Shown here one piece after another: positions 28,113 to 36,429 of a stretch of 64,000 bases of DNA (the stretch's first letter is position 1; each line of letters begins with the position of its first letter). The position numbers and the translations under genes are program-made. The notes under the pieces were generated by a model. That model ran no database searches. It worked only from the letters and a program-made list of their open reading frames with translations, and was not told where the DNA came from. The stretch spans positions 5,033,501-5,097,500 of the forward strand of contig NZ_CP029639.1 of assembly GCF_003268635.1 (NCBI RefSeq). The letters run 5' to 3'. This DNA comes from Paenibacillus sp. DCT19 (GTDB lineage: Bacteria; Bacillota; Bacilli; Paenibacillales; Paenibacillaceae).

Positions 28113-28777
28113 CTATTCGGCTTTGGCCTTACGATAAGCGTCCATATATTGTTCCGCTTTGCGACGGACATGACTCAAGTCCCCGTTTTTACTGCTTCGG
28201 TCGTCAAGTCGGAACCAATTCCTACCGCTACCGCACCACCCTTGATCCAATCACCCAAGTTAGACAAAGAAACCCCACCTGTTGGCATAAAGTTCGCCTG
28301 CGGCATTGGGCCTTTCATTGTTTTGATAATTGAAGGATCATACAGATTACCTGGGAATAATTTCACAATATCAACGCCAAGTTCCAAAGCACGCTGAACA
28401 TCTGCAATCGTCATCACACCTGGCAAAATAGGGATACGATACAAGTTGCAGATCTGAACGGTATCTGGATTCAGAGATGGCCCAACGACGAATTCAGCAC
28501 CTGACATAATAGCTGCACGCGCTGTTTGGGGTTCTAGAACGGTGCCCGCACCAATAATGGCAAACTTCTCAGGATCCTGTGTATTCCAATGATAGACACG
28601 ACTTAATTTCTCAATCGCTTTGAGGGCACTGGGAACTGTCATGGTGATCTCAATGACTTTGATCCCACCAGCAATGGCTTGTTCCGCCATCGCGATAACT
28701 TGATCGGCAGAATCCGCACGCAGGACGGCAACGACGCCGTTGTCCGTTATTTTTTGCAGTAGCTGAAGCTTCTTCAT
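28113..28777 (-). CDS. kdgA: KDPG aldolase, frameshifted near the C-terminus
   Basis: 2-dehydro-3-deoxyphosphogluconate aldolase, which splits KDPG into pyruvate and glyceraldehyde-3-phosphate. Class I signs: GVVAVLRADSADQ, catalytic Glu in GIKVIEITMT, IGAGTVLEPQTA, Schiff-base Lys in DIVKLFPGN and MPTGGVSLSN. The literal frame stops at 28175 after TEAVKTGT. Adding one A to the A5 run at 28186-28190 gives EAVKNGDLSHVRRKAEQYM and a TAG at 28113, a normal 221-residue protein. Start is ATG 28777 after AAGGGAGAG. It is the second gene of kdgK-kdgA. Confidence 0.88.
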
Positions 28778-28861
28778 TTCATTCTCTCCCTTGTCAATGT
28801 GATCGTCATTGCAATCCTTACATTTAGAACGAAGATGAGACATTCATGATATCAGCAGCGA

Positions 28862-29827
28862 CTAGCGCTCAACATGAGCTACGTTGTTCAGCTTAGCCTC
28901 TACCTGCTCCCACGTCGGGAGTGCTTCCCAGTCCCCCACAGCCTGTATCACCATAGAACCTGTCAGGTTTCCTAGTCGAGTAGCCTCTTGAGGGGAATAA
29001 CCTTTGATGATGCCTGACAGGAATCCTGCACAGAAACCATCACCCGCTCCGACCGTATCCAGCACATGATCCGCTTTGAAGTACGGAACTTCCGTTAGGG
29101 TACCATTCACTAATACATAGGTCAAATCAGGACCGCCTTTTACAATGCAGACCGCATCCAGAGCAGATAAGCGATCAAGCACCTTTTGATCATCTTCTTC
29201 GTTGTATAACAGCTTCATCTCATCCAGACCAGGCAAGAAATAGTCTGCCTGTTCAGCCAGCCGAAGGATGACAGGACGCGCTTCTTCGATCGACCAGAGC
29301 TTCAAGCGCAGATTCGGGTCAAAACTTACCTTCACACCAGCCTGTTTGGCGATATGTATAGCAGCTTCAACGGTAGCAAGACCTTCTGGACTGATCGCTG
29401 CTGTAATGCCAGTAACATGCAATATTTTTGCACCTGCAATATAGTCCTGATCCAGATCCTGTGGTGTCATCGCGCTAGCAGCAGATAACTTCCTATAATA
29501 ATGAACCGATGCTTTCCCGGAAGCGTTCTCACGAATCATTAGACCCGTAGGTTCCGTATCACTCAGACTTACTCTAGATACATCTACACCTTCACCCCGA
29601 ATCGCCTTCAGGATCATGCTACCCAATGCATCTTTACCAAGACGTCCAAACCAGCCGCTTGAATGGCCAAGACGTGCGACACCAATCGCCAGATTGCTCT
29701 CTGCGCCACCAAATGATTTATCTAATGAAGCTGCGTATTCCAATCCACGAGTATCCTTGGCTGTCAGAAGCCCCATACTCTCACCAAACGTGATAATATC
29801 AGGGCTTTGGCTCGTTTTCGTTGACAT
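28862..29827 (-). CDS. kdgK: 2-dehydro-3-deoxygluconate kinase (PfkB family)
   Basis: Phosphorylates KDG, from pectin and uronate breakdown, to KDPG, which the downstream kdgA product splits. PfkB signatures: the N-terminal GGAESNLAIGVARLG (about 39-53) and the C-terminal DTVGAGDGFCAGFLSG with the catalytic Asp. 321 residues, as usual. The start follows AAGGAGGGATG. The operon is led by a good promoter with an embedded cre-like site. No transport or uronate isomerase genes are nearby, so KDG must come from enzymes encoded elsewhere. Confidence 0.9.
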   Translation of the reverse strand: MSTKTSQSPDIITFGESMGLLTAKDTRGLEYAASLDKSFGGAESNLAIGVARLGHSSGWFGRLGKDALGSMILKAIRGEGVDVSRVSLSDTEPTGLMIRENASGKASVHYYRKLSAASAMTPQDLDQDYIAGAKILHVTGITAAISPEGLATVEAAIHIAKQAGVKVSFDPNLRLKLWSIEEARPVILRLAEQADYFLPGLDEMKLLYNEEDDQKVLDRLSALDAVCIVKGGPDLTYVLVNGTLTEVPYFKADHVLDTVGAGDGFCAGFLSGIIKGYSPQEATRLGNLTGSMVIQAVGDWEALPTWEQVEAKLNNVAHVER

Positions 29828-29871
29828 ATTTCATCCCTCCTTATATTTACAGTTTCTCATCTTCTTGTACC

Positions 29872-29900
29872 ATTGTCATCCCGTATGCAAGCGTTGTCAA
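29872..29900 (-). promoter_or_regulatory. kdgK-kdgA promoter with embedded cre site
   Basis: Minus-strand TTGACA (29900-29895), 17-base spacer, GACAAT (29877-29872). The cre-like TGACAACGCTTGCA (29899-29886) matches 13 of 14 consensus positions and overlaps the -35 and spacer, so CcpA binding would block polymerase. Confidence 0.65.
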
Positions 29901-30046
29901 TCCCAAAGCGTTCATTTTGTTGTCACAGCTTGGTGAAAGGATAACGCTTTCTATTGTGAAAAATATCACAATAGATGAACCACTTTCATATTACCCTTAT
30001 TGCAGAAGCACTTTTCGCATACAAAGGGGTAACAGGAGGCTACATC

Positions 30047-31087
30047 ATGAACATTCGGACAACACGTATCGATGATCCAGATTCGTTTTTTTACAATTTA
30101 AGATTCATGCTCATCGTCTGTGTTCTTGTAGGTAACGCACTCGAACCAATTATTGCACGTTTTGCTGGAGCAGAGACATTGTTCCTGTGGATATATACGT
30201 TTCATATGCCATTATTCGTCTGGGTAACTGGGTATTTTGCTAGACACTCTCTTCAAGGAGAATCGGGTAAACGTGTGCTTCAGCACATCGCTATCCAATA
30301 TGTACTATTTCAATCCTTGTACGCATTGATGGATTTCACCGTGTTCCACACACCACATATGCGCTTATCTTTTTTTGCACCTTACTTGTTATTATGGTTC
30401 CTAGCCAGTCATTTCTGCTGGAGGCTCTTGCTTCGTGTCACATTATCTTGGAAACCGATCTATCGGTTGATTGGCTCCATTATTCTTGGAATCATCGCTG
30501 GATATTTACCTGTAGACGGTTTCTGGCTCAGCTTCTGTCGCACATTTGTATTCCTTCCGTTCTTTATCATCGGTTATGACTACGGAACAGCCATTCGCTC
30601 CCATATAAAATCAAACTGGAGTCGTTATGTAGCTGCACTATTCTCCGTGGGTGTACTCATTTTGATTGGTATAGGGGGAATTCCGCTCTCACCTGGCTGG
30701 CTGCTGGGAAGTATGACTTATGCTGAACTAGGTCATTCCGAATGGTATGCAGGCATCTACCGTCTGGGCGTGTACGGTGTACAGTTTGGGTCAGCTGCAT
30801 TATTTCTAGCTTGGGTTCCTACACTCACTTCCAGAATAACAGAAATGGGACGCCGCACCCTGTATGTGTTCCTCTTGCACGGATTTCTCGTTCGTTTCGT
30901 GATCTGGTCTGGCGTATATAATTATATGGAAAGTAGTTTATATATTCCGGTCATCATTGTGATCGCAGTCCTGTTCGCTGTTATGCTTGCACATCCGGCG
31001 GTTCGCCACACATTCAGACCGCTTATTGAACCCAATCTTTCGCGTTTCACCTTCCATCGTCAGGAGGTTTCCAAACGCTCTGCATGA
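30047..31087 (+). CDS. Membrane acyltransferase 3-family protein
   Basis: The 346-residue protein is almost wholly membrane-embedded, with about ten hydrophobic segments, and fits the acyltransferase 3 family that transfers acetyl groups to extracytoplasmic sugars. The N-terminal region has FYNLRFMLIVCVLVGNALEP and FHMPLFVWVTGYFAR, the family's first-helix and loop pattern; a late YVFLLHGFLVRF is also typical. ATG 30047 (MNIRTTRIDD) follows CAGGAGG; an upstream in-frame start lacks a site. Acceptor unknown. Confidence 0.75.
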   Translation: MNIRTTRIDDPDSFFYNLRFMLIVCVLVGNALEPIIARFAGAETLFLWIYTFHMPLFVWVTGYFARHSLQGESGKRVLQHIAIQYVLFQSLYALMDFTVFHTPHMRLSFFAPYLLLWFLASHFCWRLLLRVTLSWKPIYRLIGSIILGIIAGYLPVDGFWLSFCRTFVFLPFFIIGYDYGTAIRSHIKSNWSRYVAALFSVGVLILIGIGGIPLSPGWLLGSMTYAELGHSEWYAGIYRLGVYGVQFGSAALFLAWVPTLTSRITEMGRRTLYVFLLHGFLVRFVIWSGVYNYMESSLYIPVIIVIAVLFAVMLAHPAVRHTFRPLIEPNLSRFTFHRQEVSKRSA

Positions 31088-31187
31088 TTATAATGTGTCC
31101 GAATCATTTTGTTTCAGCCTGCAAAGACCGTGGTAAATAGGCATACGCGCTACAAAAAACAACTTATCAACTAAGGAGTGATTTGTA

Positions 31188-31439
31188 ATGGCACGTCCAC
31201 AAATGTCTGAACACAAAATGACTCGCGAGGAAGCAGGGCGATTGGGGGGCAAAGCCACCTCAAAAAAATATGATCGTAGCTTCTACCAAACCATTGGTAA
31301 AAAAGGCGGTGAAGCGACCTCCGATGCCCATGATACAGACTTTTATAAAGAGATTGGACGCAAGGGCGGAATCGCCACTTCCGAGACGCATGATAAGGAA
31401 TTCTATCGAGAAATTGGACGCAAAGGTGGAAGCAACTAA
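31188..31439 (+). CDS. KGG-repeat general stress protein (GsiB-like)
   Basis: Small hydrophilic protein of 83 residues made of four related blocks of about 20 residues, each with a GRKGG/GKKGG or GRLGG motif followed by xATS and then D.xFY. This is the stress-induced KGG repeat family (GsiB, Em-like hydrophilins) linked to desiccation and general stress tolerance. It contains no cysteine or tryptophan. It follows AAGGAGTGA and stands alone between the acyltransferase and ilvD. Probably disordered and protective; a direct function is not known. Confidence 0.88.
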   Translation: MARPQMSEHKMTREEAGRLGGKATSKKYDRSFYQTIGKKGGEATSDAHDTDFYKEIGRKGGIATSETHDKEFYREIGRKGGSN

Positions 31440-31493
31440 TTGATCTTGGACATGTTGATCCGAAATATATAGGAATAGCTGTGTTTCTAACTT

Positions 31494-31535
31494 AGAAGTC
31501 GAACTCCATGGATTTGGAAGACGGCTTCTTTCTAT
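31494..31535 (+). terminator. Probable terminator after the KGG-repeat gene
   Basis: AGAAGTCG (31494-31501) pairs with CGGCTTCT (31522-31529, one wobble), followed by TTCTATT. The loop is long (20 bases). Confidence 0.45.
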
Positions 31536-31638
31536 TGATTGTAGAAATATGACGACGATTGTGATAGACTCTATAAAAAAACCGGGTTGTTCACGGGTTT
31601 AAAGCAGCAAAGAATTTCACAAACTACGGGAAGCTCGA

Positions 31639-31665
31639 ACCGGCAATTGTCGGTCTATTTTTTTA
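31639..31665 (+). terminator. Leader hairpin with T-tract before ilvD (possible attenuator)
   Basis: ACCGGC AATT GTCGGT forms a six-pair stem with tetraloop, followed by CTATTTTTTT. It lies about 90 bp before ilvD, within its own leader. An upstream CCGGGTT at 31582-31588 could pair with AACCGG of the 5' arm as a competing fold. No T-box motif was found. Confidence 0.5.
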
Positions 31666-31756
31666 GAGTACGGATGAAATTTAACGACAGAGCCACTGCC
31701 ATTTTATTTCCATTCATGTTGCTCGAATACATTATATAATTTGGGGGAAATACACC

Positions 31757-33442
31757 ATGTCAGCCAATAAGATGCGTTCCGATATGATCAAAAAAGGTTT
31801 TGACCGTGCACCGCACCGCAGTTTGTTGCGTGCCGCAGGCGTAAAAGAAGAAGATTTTGGCAAGCCGTTTATTGCCGTATGTAACTCTTACATTGATATC
31901 GTTCCTGGCCATGTGCATCTGCAGGAGTTTGGTAAAATTGTAAAAGATGCAATCCGTGAAGCTGGCGGCGTTCCATTCGAGTTCAACACTATCGGTGTTG
32001 ACGATGGGATTGCAATGGGACACATTGGTATGCGTTACTCCCTTCCAAGCCGTGATATCATTGCCGATTCCGTTGAGACGGTAGTATCCGCTCACTGGTT
32101 CGACGGTATGGTATGTATCCCGAACTGTGACAAAATCACACCAGGTATGATGATGGGTGCACTTCGTTGTAATATCCCTACCGTGTTTGTAAGTGGTGGA
32201 CCGATGAAAGCGGGTCGTGATAGCAACGGTAAAGCTCTCTCCCTGACTTCCGTATTTGAAGGTGTGGGTGCTTACCAAGCAGGTAAAATTGATGACAAGA
32301 GCTTGCTTGAGCTTGAACAGTTCGGCTGTCCAACTTGTGGCTCATGCTCCGGTATGTTCACAGCTAACTCCATGAACTGTCTGGCGGAAGCAATGGGACT
32401 GGCTATGCCAGGTAACGGAACTATTCTGGCTGTTGCTCCTGAGCGTCGTGAGTTTGTTAAACAATCTGCTAAACAATTGATGGAACTCATCAAGCTCGAC
32501 CTGAAACCACGCGATATCGTTACAGTTGAAGCAATTGATAACGCGTTCGCTCTGGATATGGCTATGGGTGGTTCTACTAATACTGTACTGCATACGTTGG
32601 CACTGGCTCATGAAGCAGGCATCGATTACCCAATCGAGCGCATCAATGAAGTAGCTAACCGCGTACCACATCTGGCTAAGCTTGCTCCAGCTTCTGATCT
32701 GCACATCGAAGATGTTCACAATGCAGGCGGCGTAAGTGCAGTTCTGAACGAATTGCTGAAGAAACCAGGCGCGATCCACGCAGATTGTATTACTGTAACA
32801 GGTAAAACGATCCGTGAGAACGTTGAAGGTCAAGAAATTCAAGATACCAACTGTATCCACACAATAGATAATCCGCACTCTGAAAAAGGTGGACTGGCTG
32901 TATTGTTCGGTAACCTTGCACCTCAAGGAGCTATTATCAAAGTTGGCGCAGTAGATGCTTCGGTTGGCGGATATCACAAAGGTCCAGCAATCTGCTTCGA
33001 CTCTCAAGATGAAGCTCTGGCAGGCATTGCGAATGGCAAAGTTAAAGAAGGACATGTTGTAGTTATCCGTTATGAAGGACCAAAAGGCGGACCAGGTATG
33101 CCTGAGATGCTTGCTCCAACTTCCCAGATCGTTGGTATGGGTCTCGGTGCTAAAGTCGGTCTGATCACTGATGGACGCTTCTCTGGCGCATCCCGCGGAA
33201 TCAGTATCGGACATATCTCCCCAGAAGCGGCTGAAGGCGGTCCAATCGCCTTTGTTGAAGAAGGAGATATCATTGAGCTTGACCTGAACAACCGGATCAT
33301 CGAGTTGCACATCAGTGACGAGGAGTTCGAACGTCGTCGTGCAGGTTGGAAAGGCTTTGAGCCAAAAGTGAAAACCGGATTACTGGCTCGTTACTCCAAA
33401 CTCGTAACGAACGCAAGTAACGGTGGCGTGTTGAAAATCTAA
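31757..33442 (+). CDS. ilvD: Dihydroxy-acid dehydratase
   Basis: Fe-S enzyme that dehydrates dihydroxy acids to 2-oxo acids in valine, isoleucine and leucine synthesis. The 561 residues are full length. Cluster ligands are seen in CIPNCDK and [18 protein letters not shown], and the C-terminal block [14 protein letters not shown] is typical. It is not followed by ilvB or ilvC here, so the gene is outside the main ilv-leu operon. Regulation probably uses the leader hairpin upstream and CodY, but no convincing CodY box was found. Confidence 0.97.
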   Translation: MSANKMRSDMIKKGFDRAPHRSLLRAAGVKEEDFGKPFIAVCNSYIDIVPGHVHLQEFGKIVKDAIREAGGVPFEFNTIGVDDGIAMGHIGMRYSLPSRDIIADSVETVVSAHWFDGMVCIPNCDKITPGMMMGALRCNIPTVFVSGGPMKAGRDSNGKALSLTSVFEGVGAYQAGKIDDKSLLELEQFGCPTCGSCSGMFTANSMNCLAEAMGLAMPGNGTILAVAPERREFVKQSAKQLMELIKLDLKPRDIVTVEAIDNAFALDMAMGGSTNTVLHTLALAHEAGIDYPIERINEVANRVPHLAKLAPASDLHIEDVHNAGGVSAVLNELLKKPGAIHADCITVTGKTIRENVEGQEIQDTNCIHTIDNPHSEKGGLAVLFGNLAPQGAIIKVGAVDASVGGYHKGPAICFDSQDEALAGIANGKVKEGHVVVIRYEGPKGGPGMPEMLAPTSQIVGMGLGAKVGLITDGRFSGASRGISIGHISPEAAEGGPIAFVEEGDIIELDLNNRIIELHISDEEFERRRAGWKGFEPKVKTGLLARYSKLVTNASNGGVLKI

Positions 33443-33480
33443 TTTAAATGGTTCCATAACATTTATTAGAAACCATAACA

Positions 33481-33524
33481 AAAGGGAGGTTGCTTACCAA
33501 TACGGTAAGTAACCTCCCTTTTTC
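33481..33524. terminator. Bidirectional terminator between ilvD and the deacetylase gene
   Basis: GGGAGGTTGCTTACC (33484-33498) pairs with GGTAAGTAACCTCCC (33504-33518), then TTTTTCTTTT; the minus strand reads CCCTTTTG at the other side. It serves two convergent genes. Confidence 0.85.
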
Positions 33525-33590
33525 TTTTACACATTAGAAGTATAGAACAAAGTAAATATGACACTTGTATCTGTAGTTATACATGCGGCC

Positions 33591-35021
33591 TTACCGCATT
33601 GGTGGAACGTTTTTCAATTCAGCTCCTGACAACAACTCTTGTTGAGGCTCCTTCAAAGTAGCGTGAACCTGCTCAACCGTCGCTGTAGCGACGCTTCTCG
33701 TTCCATAGTGCTGCAATAGATGTCCCATCGGCATGGAAATCACTTTGGGTACGAGCTGTTCGGAACGCTGTTTCAGACGTTTAGTTCCTGCAGGATGAAT
33801 CACACTGAGCAGTAATTTCAAATAGATCTTAGAAGCAGCGCTAAACGGCCCAGGGGGCAAATCCCGAACAGTAAAGCCAAACTTCTCCGGTCCACGATTA
33901 ATCATGCTCACGCCATACAATGCTTTAGCTGAGCTAAGCTTCGGATCGGAAGCGATCTGTCGAGCCAAATCAGGCAACTGCTGCTCTATTGCACGAATCA
34001 TGCGAATGGCTAAGTGCATACTGGAACGGGAGGTCATGCCAAGTTCGAATAATTTTTTATTATCAAAATGAAGTTCAATAACCTGATCCCCGTTCTGCAT
34101 CACATGTCCATCGTTCATTTCAACCATGGCACCGTGGTACACACGTGCGCGGTAATGTAACATCGGGTCTTCCGGCGAAGCTGTCCTCAGATGATACATC
34201 CAGTGAAATATGTTCTCCCAGAGTAGCCATAACGCGACAATGCCTCTCTTCCAGAAGGATAACTGAACTTGAGAATGACTGCTCTTTTGAGATTCACTCA
34301 TTGATACACCTCCTTGCAACATCAAGGTATCCACACGCACACTGTGCAGCCCCCGCCTATTGGCCTCTTGGAGCACAGTCTCCAAAGCCTCAAGCATATG
34401 TTCTGGCGCTTGTGCGTCAGCTCCCAGCGTTGTACCACGGTCATGCAATAGCATAACCTCGCCACCTCTTAGTTCCTTCAGCATTCGTTTAGTAAGTTTC
34501 TGCACCCCTACATGGCTTTTCCAATCTTCAAACATGGATGACCACAATATGATCTTCCGATCTTTTTTGCTGAAAAAATCAAACAGATTCATAATGCCCC
34601 ATGGCGGTCGGTAATAACAGGTTTTTACCCCGGTCACTTCATGAATAATCTGCCCTGTCTGCTGAATCTGCTTACGCACAGTTTGAGGTCTCATTAACCA
34701 GTTCGTCTTATGAATATAATTATGAATTCCGATTAGATGCCCTTCCTCATGCATTCGCTGAATTAAATCCCGATGATGGTCTGCATGCTCCCCAACAACG
34801 AAGAATGTCGCTTTGGCATTGTATTGCTTGAGCAGCTGCAGCAGCCTTGGTGTATACACCGGATCCGGCCCGTCGTCGAATGTTAGAGCGAAATCGGTCT
34901 CGCTTTTTCCTCGCCTGAATACCCGCAAACCAAAAAGTCTACTAATCAAACTTGGAATAAAGGCGTAAAACGATGAAATATACAATGCCCATAAAAATAG
35001 GCTGTAAAGTAAACTCGTCAT
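33591..35021 (-). CDS. Polysaccharide deacetylase with C-terminal YkoP-like domain
   Basis: The 476-residue protein has an N-terminal membrane segment (about 3-28), a NodB-type deacetylase domain (about 40-240) and a further 230-residue domain. Deacetylase metal and catalytic residues are present: TFDDGPDP (Asp-Asp), HNYIH (two His), RPPWG and LLHDRG. It probably removes acetyl groups from peptidoglycan or another wall polymer. The C-terminal part, with LRTASPEDPMLHYRARVYHG and GTKRLKQRS, resembles Bacillus YkoP, of unknown function; I cannot verify that by search. Convergent with ilvD and divergent from an AI-2E permease gene. Confidence 0.8.
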   Translation of the reverse strand: MTSLLYSLFLWALYISSFYAFIPSLISRLFGLRVFRRGKSETDFALTFDDGPDPVYTPRLLQLLKQYNAKATFFVVGEHADHHRDLIQRMHEEGHLIGIHNYIHKTNWLMRPQTVRKQIQQTGQIIHEVTGVKTCYYRPPWGIMNLFDFFSKKDRKIILWSSMFEDWKSHVGVQKLTKRMLKELRGGEVMLLHDRGTTLGADAQAPEHMLEALETVLQEANRRGLHSVRVDTLMLQGGVSMSESQKSSHSQVQLSFWKRGIVALWLLWENIFHWMYHLRTASPEDPMLHYRARVYHGAMVEMNDGHVMQNGDQVIELHFDNKKLFELGMTSRSSMHLAIRMIRAIEQQLPDLARQIASDPKLSSAKALYGVSMINRGPEKFGFTVRDLPPGPFSAASKIYLKLLLSVIHPAGTKRLKQRSEQLVPKVISMPMGHLLQHYGTRSVATATVEQVHATLKEPQQELLSGAELKNVPPMR

Positions 35022-35211
35022 GCTTCAATTCCCCGTCTCTCTCGCTGAATTATGGCCACCACGTTGTGTGCTATGGAAAAGAAACCACCTATCATTTTAT
35101 CACAATTCAGACTTATCTTGAATCCTATTTTCCCAAAAAGAGCATGATCGTGTACAATGAATGCATTCCTATTTTTACCTTTCACCTTATACATACGAAG
35201 GAGTAGAGCCT

Positions 35212-36429
35212 ATGTTACCGTTATACAAAAAATATGGACGCACCGTTTTCGACATTGCGTTACTCGTGTTGACCGTTTATTTTATCATGTACGGTTTCAG
35301 CCGTTTGTATCAAATTGCTGCCCCCGTTTTTCTTTCCTTTATTGTGTATTGGATGATTGAACCACTGGCTCGTTTTCTACATCGAAGAGGATTACCGAAG
35401 ACACTCGGGGCTGCTGTTTCGGTTTTGTTATTTCTCGGGGTCATTGTGGCTGTATTTTTTGGATTGGGGCTAATCATTATCTCCCAGATTTCCAACCTGC
35501 AAGACAATTTTCCGTACTATATTGAAATGGTTCAACAGCAATTTACGAACCTTGTTCATTTCGCACAGGATAAATCCGATGCATTGCCTGTAACCGTCAT
35601 GGACAAAGTAAACGAGTATTTTGCTACGCTGACTGGATTTATCTCGACATGGGTAACGAGTGGTGCTCAGTATCTGATCGGATTCCTAAGCTCCTTTTCT
35701 TCGTTTATAACGAACTTCGGGATTGCCATTATTCTGGCCTTTTTCCTGAGTATTGAGATTGAATCTTGGCGTAAATTTGCCCGTGCCAAAACACCAAAAA
35801 CACTAAAGCTGGCGATTGAATTCATGCGCAATCATGTGTTCAAAACCATTCGTTCCTATTTAAAGGCGCAGATGATCATGATGTTAATCACCTTTGTATT
35901 GATCTATGCTGGTCTATTGATCTTAGGAACAAGCAACGCCTTTACGATTGCTGCAATCTGTGCAGTCTTTGACCTAGTTCCACTGCTCGGTGTGCCGGTT
36001 GTATTCATTCCTTGGATCGTCTATCTGTTTATTGTCGGCAACAGTACATTAGCCATCGGTCTTGTTGTCCTACTCGCAGTTACGATGCTGACACGCCAGT
36101 TGCTGGAGCCCAAAATATCAGGTAATTCCATCGGGGTCTCTTCCGCTTACTTGATGCTATCATTTATGCTTATCTCGCTCTCGATCTTCGGACTTGCAGG
36201 CGTGGTACTGTCTCCAGTGTTGTTAATCTTGCTGAAAGAACTGCTGCAACAAGGATATCTACAACAATGGATTCACTTGCCAAAAGATGAATTTGACTCC
36301 TCTCCACTCGTCATGGATACACCAGCTGCTGGAGCAGCAAGTCAATCTACAGGAGACGTTGAACGTCATAGCAACGCTTCTGCACAGGCGTCTCAACCTG
36401 CTGACGATGGCGATACCTCCGCCAAGTAA
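35212..36429 (+). CDS. AI-2E family transporter
   Basis: Polytopic membrane protein of the PF01594-type family, named for the AI-2 exporter TqsA but with varied roles, including Na+/H+ exchange. The 405 residues have about eight hydrophobic segments, with the family's central amphipathic region and C-terminal AICAVFDLVPLLGVPVVFIPW and LEPKISGNSIGVSSAYLML. ATG 35212 follows GAAGGAGTAGAG; an in-frame start 51 bases upstream lacks a site. The hydrophilic C-terminal tail is Ala/Ser-rich and its last 37 bases overlap the convergent penicillin-binding protein gene. Confidence 0.82.
   Translation: MLPLYKKYGRTVFDIALLVLTVYFIMYGFSRLYQIAAPVFLSFIVYWMIEPLARFLHRRGLPKTLGAAVSVLLFLGVIVAVFFGLGLIIISQISNLQDNFPYYIEMVQQQFTNLVHFAQDKSDALPVTVMDKVNEYFATLTGFISTWVTSGAQYLIGFLSSFSSFITNFGIAIILAFFLSIEIESWRKFARAKTPKTLKLAIEFMRNHVFKTIRSYLKAQMIMMLITFVLIYAGLLILGTSNAFTIAAICAVFDLVPLLGVPVVFIPWIVYLFIVGNSTLAIGLVVLLAVTMLTRQLLEPKISGNSIGVSSAYLMLSFMLISLSIFGLAGVVLSPVLLILLKELLQQGYLQQWIHLPKDEFDSSPLVMDTPAAGAASQSTGDVERHSNASAQASQPADDGDTSAK

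Noticed and set aside
31105..31140. Sigma-B-like promoter before the KGG-repeat gene
   Set aside because: GTTTCA and GGTAAA occur at roughly the right distance, but neither element matches well.
32342..33310. 322-codon open frame antisense to ilvD
   Set aside because: It is a codon-bias shadow of a highly conserved gene, with no ribosome site and no recognisable protein features.
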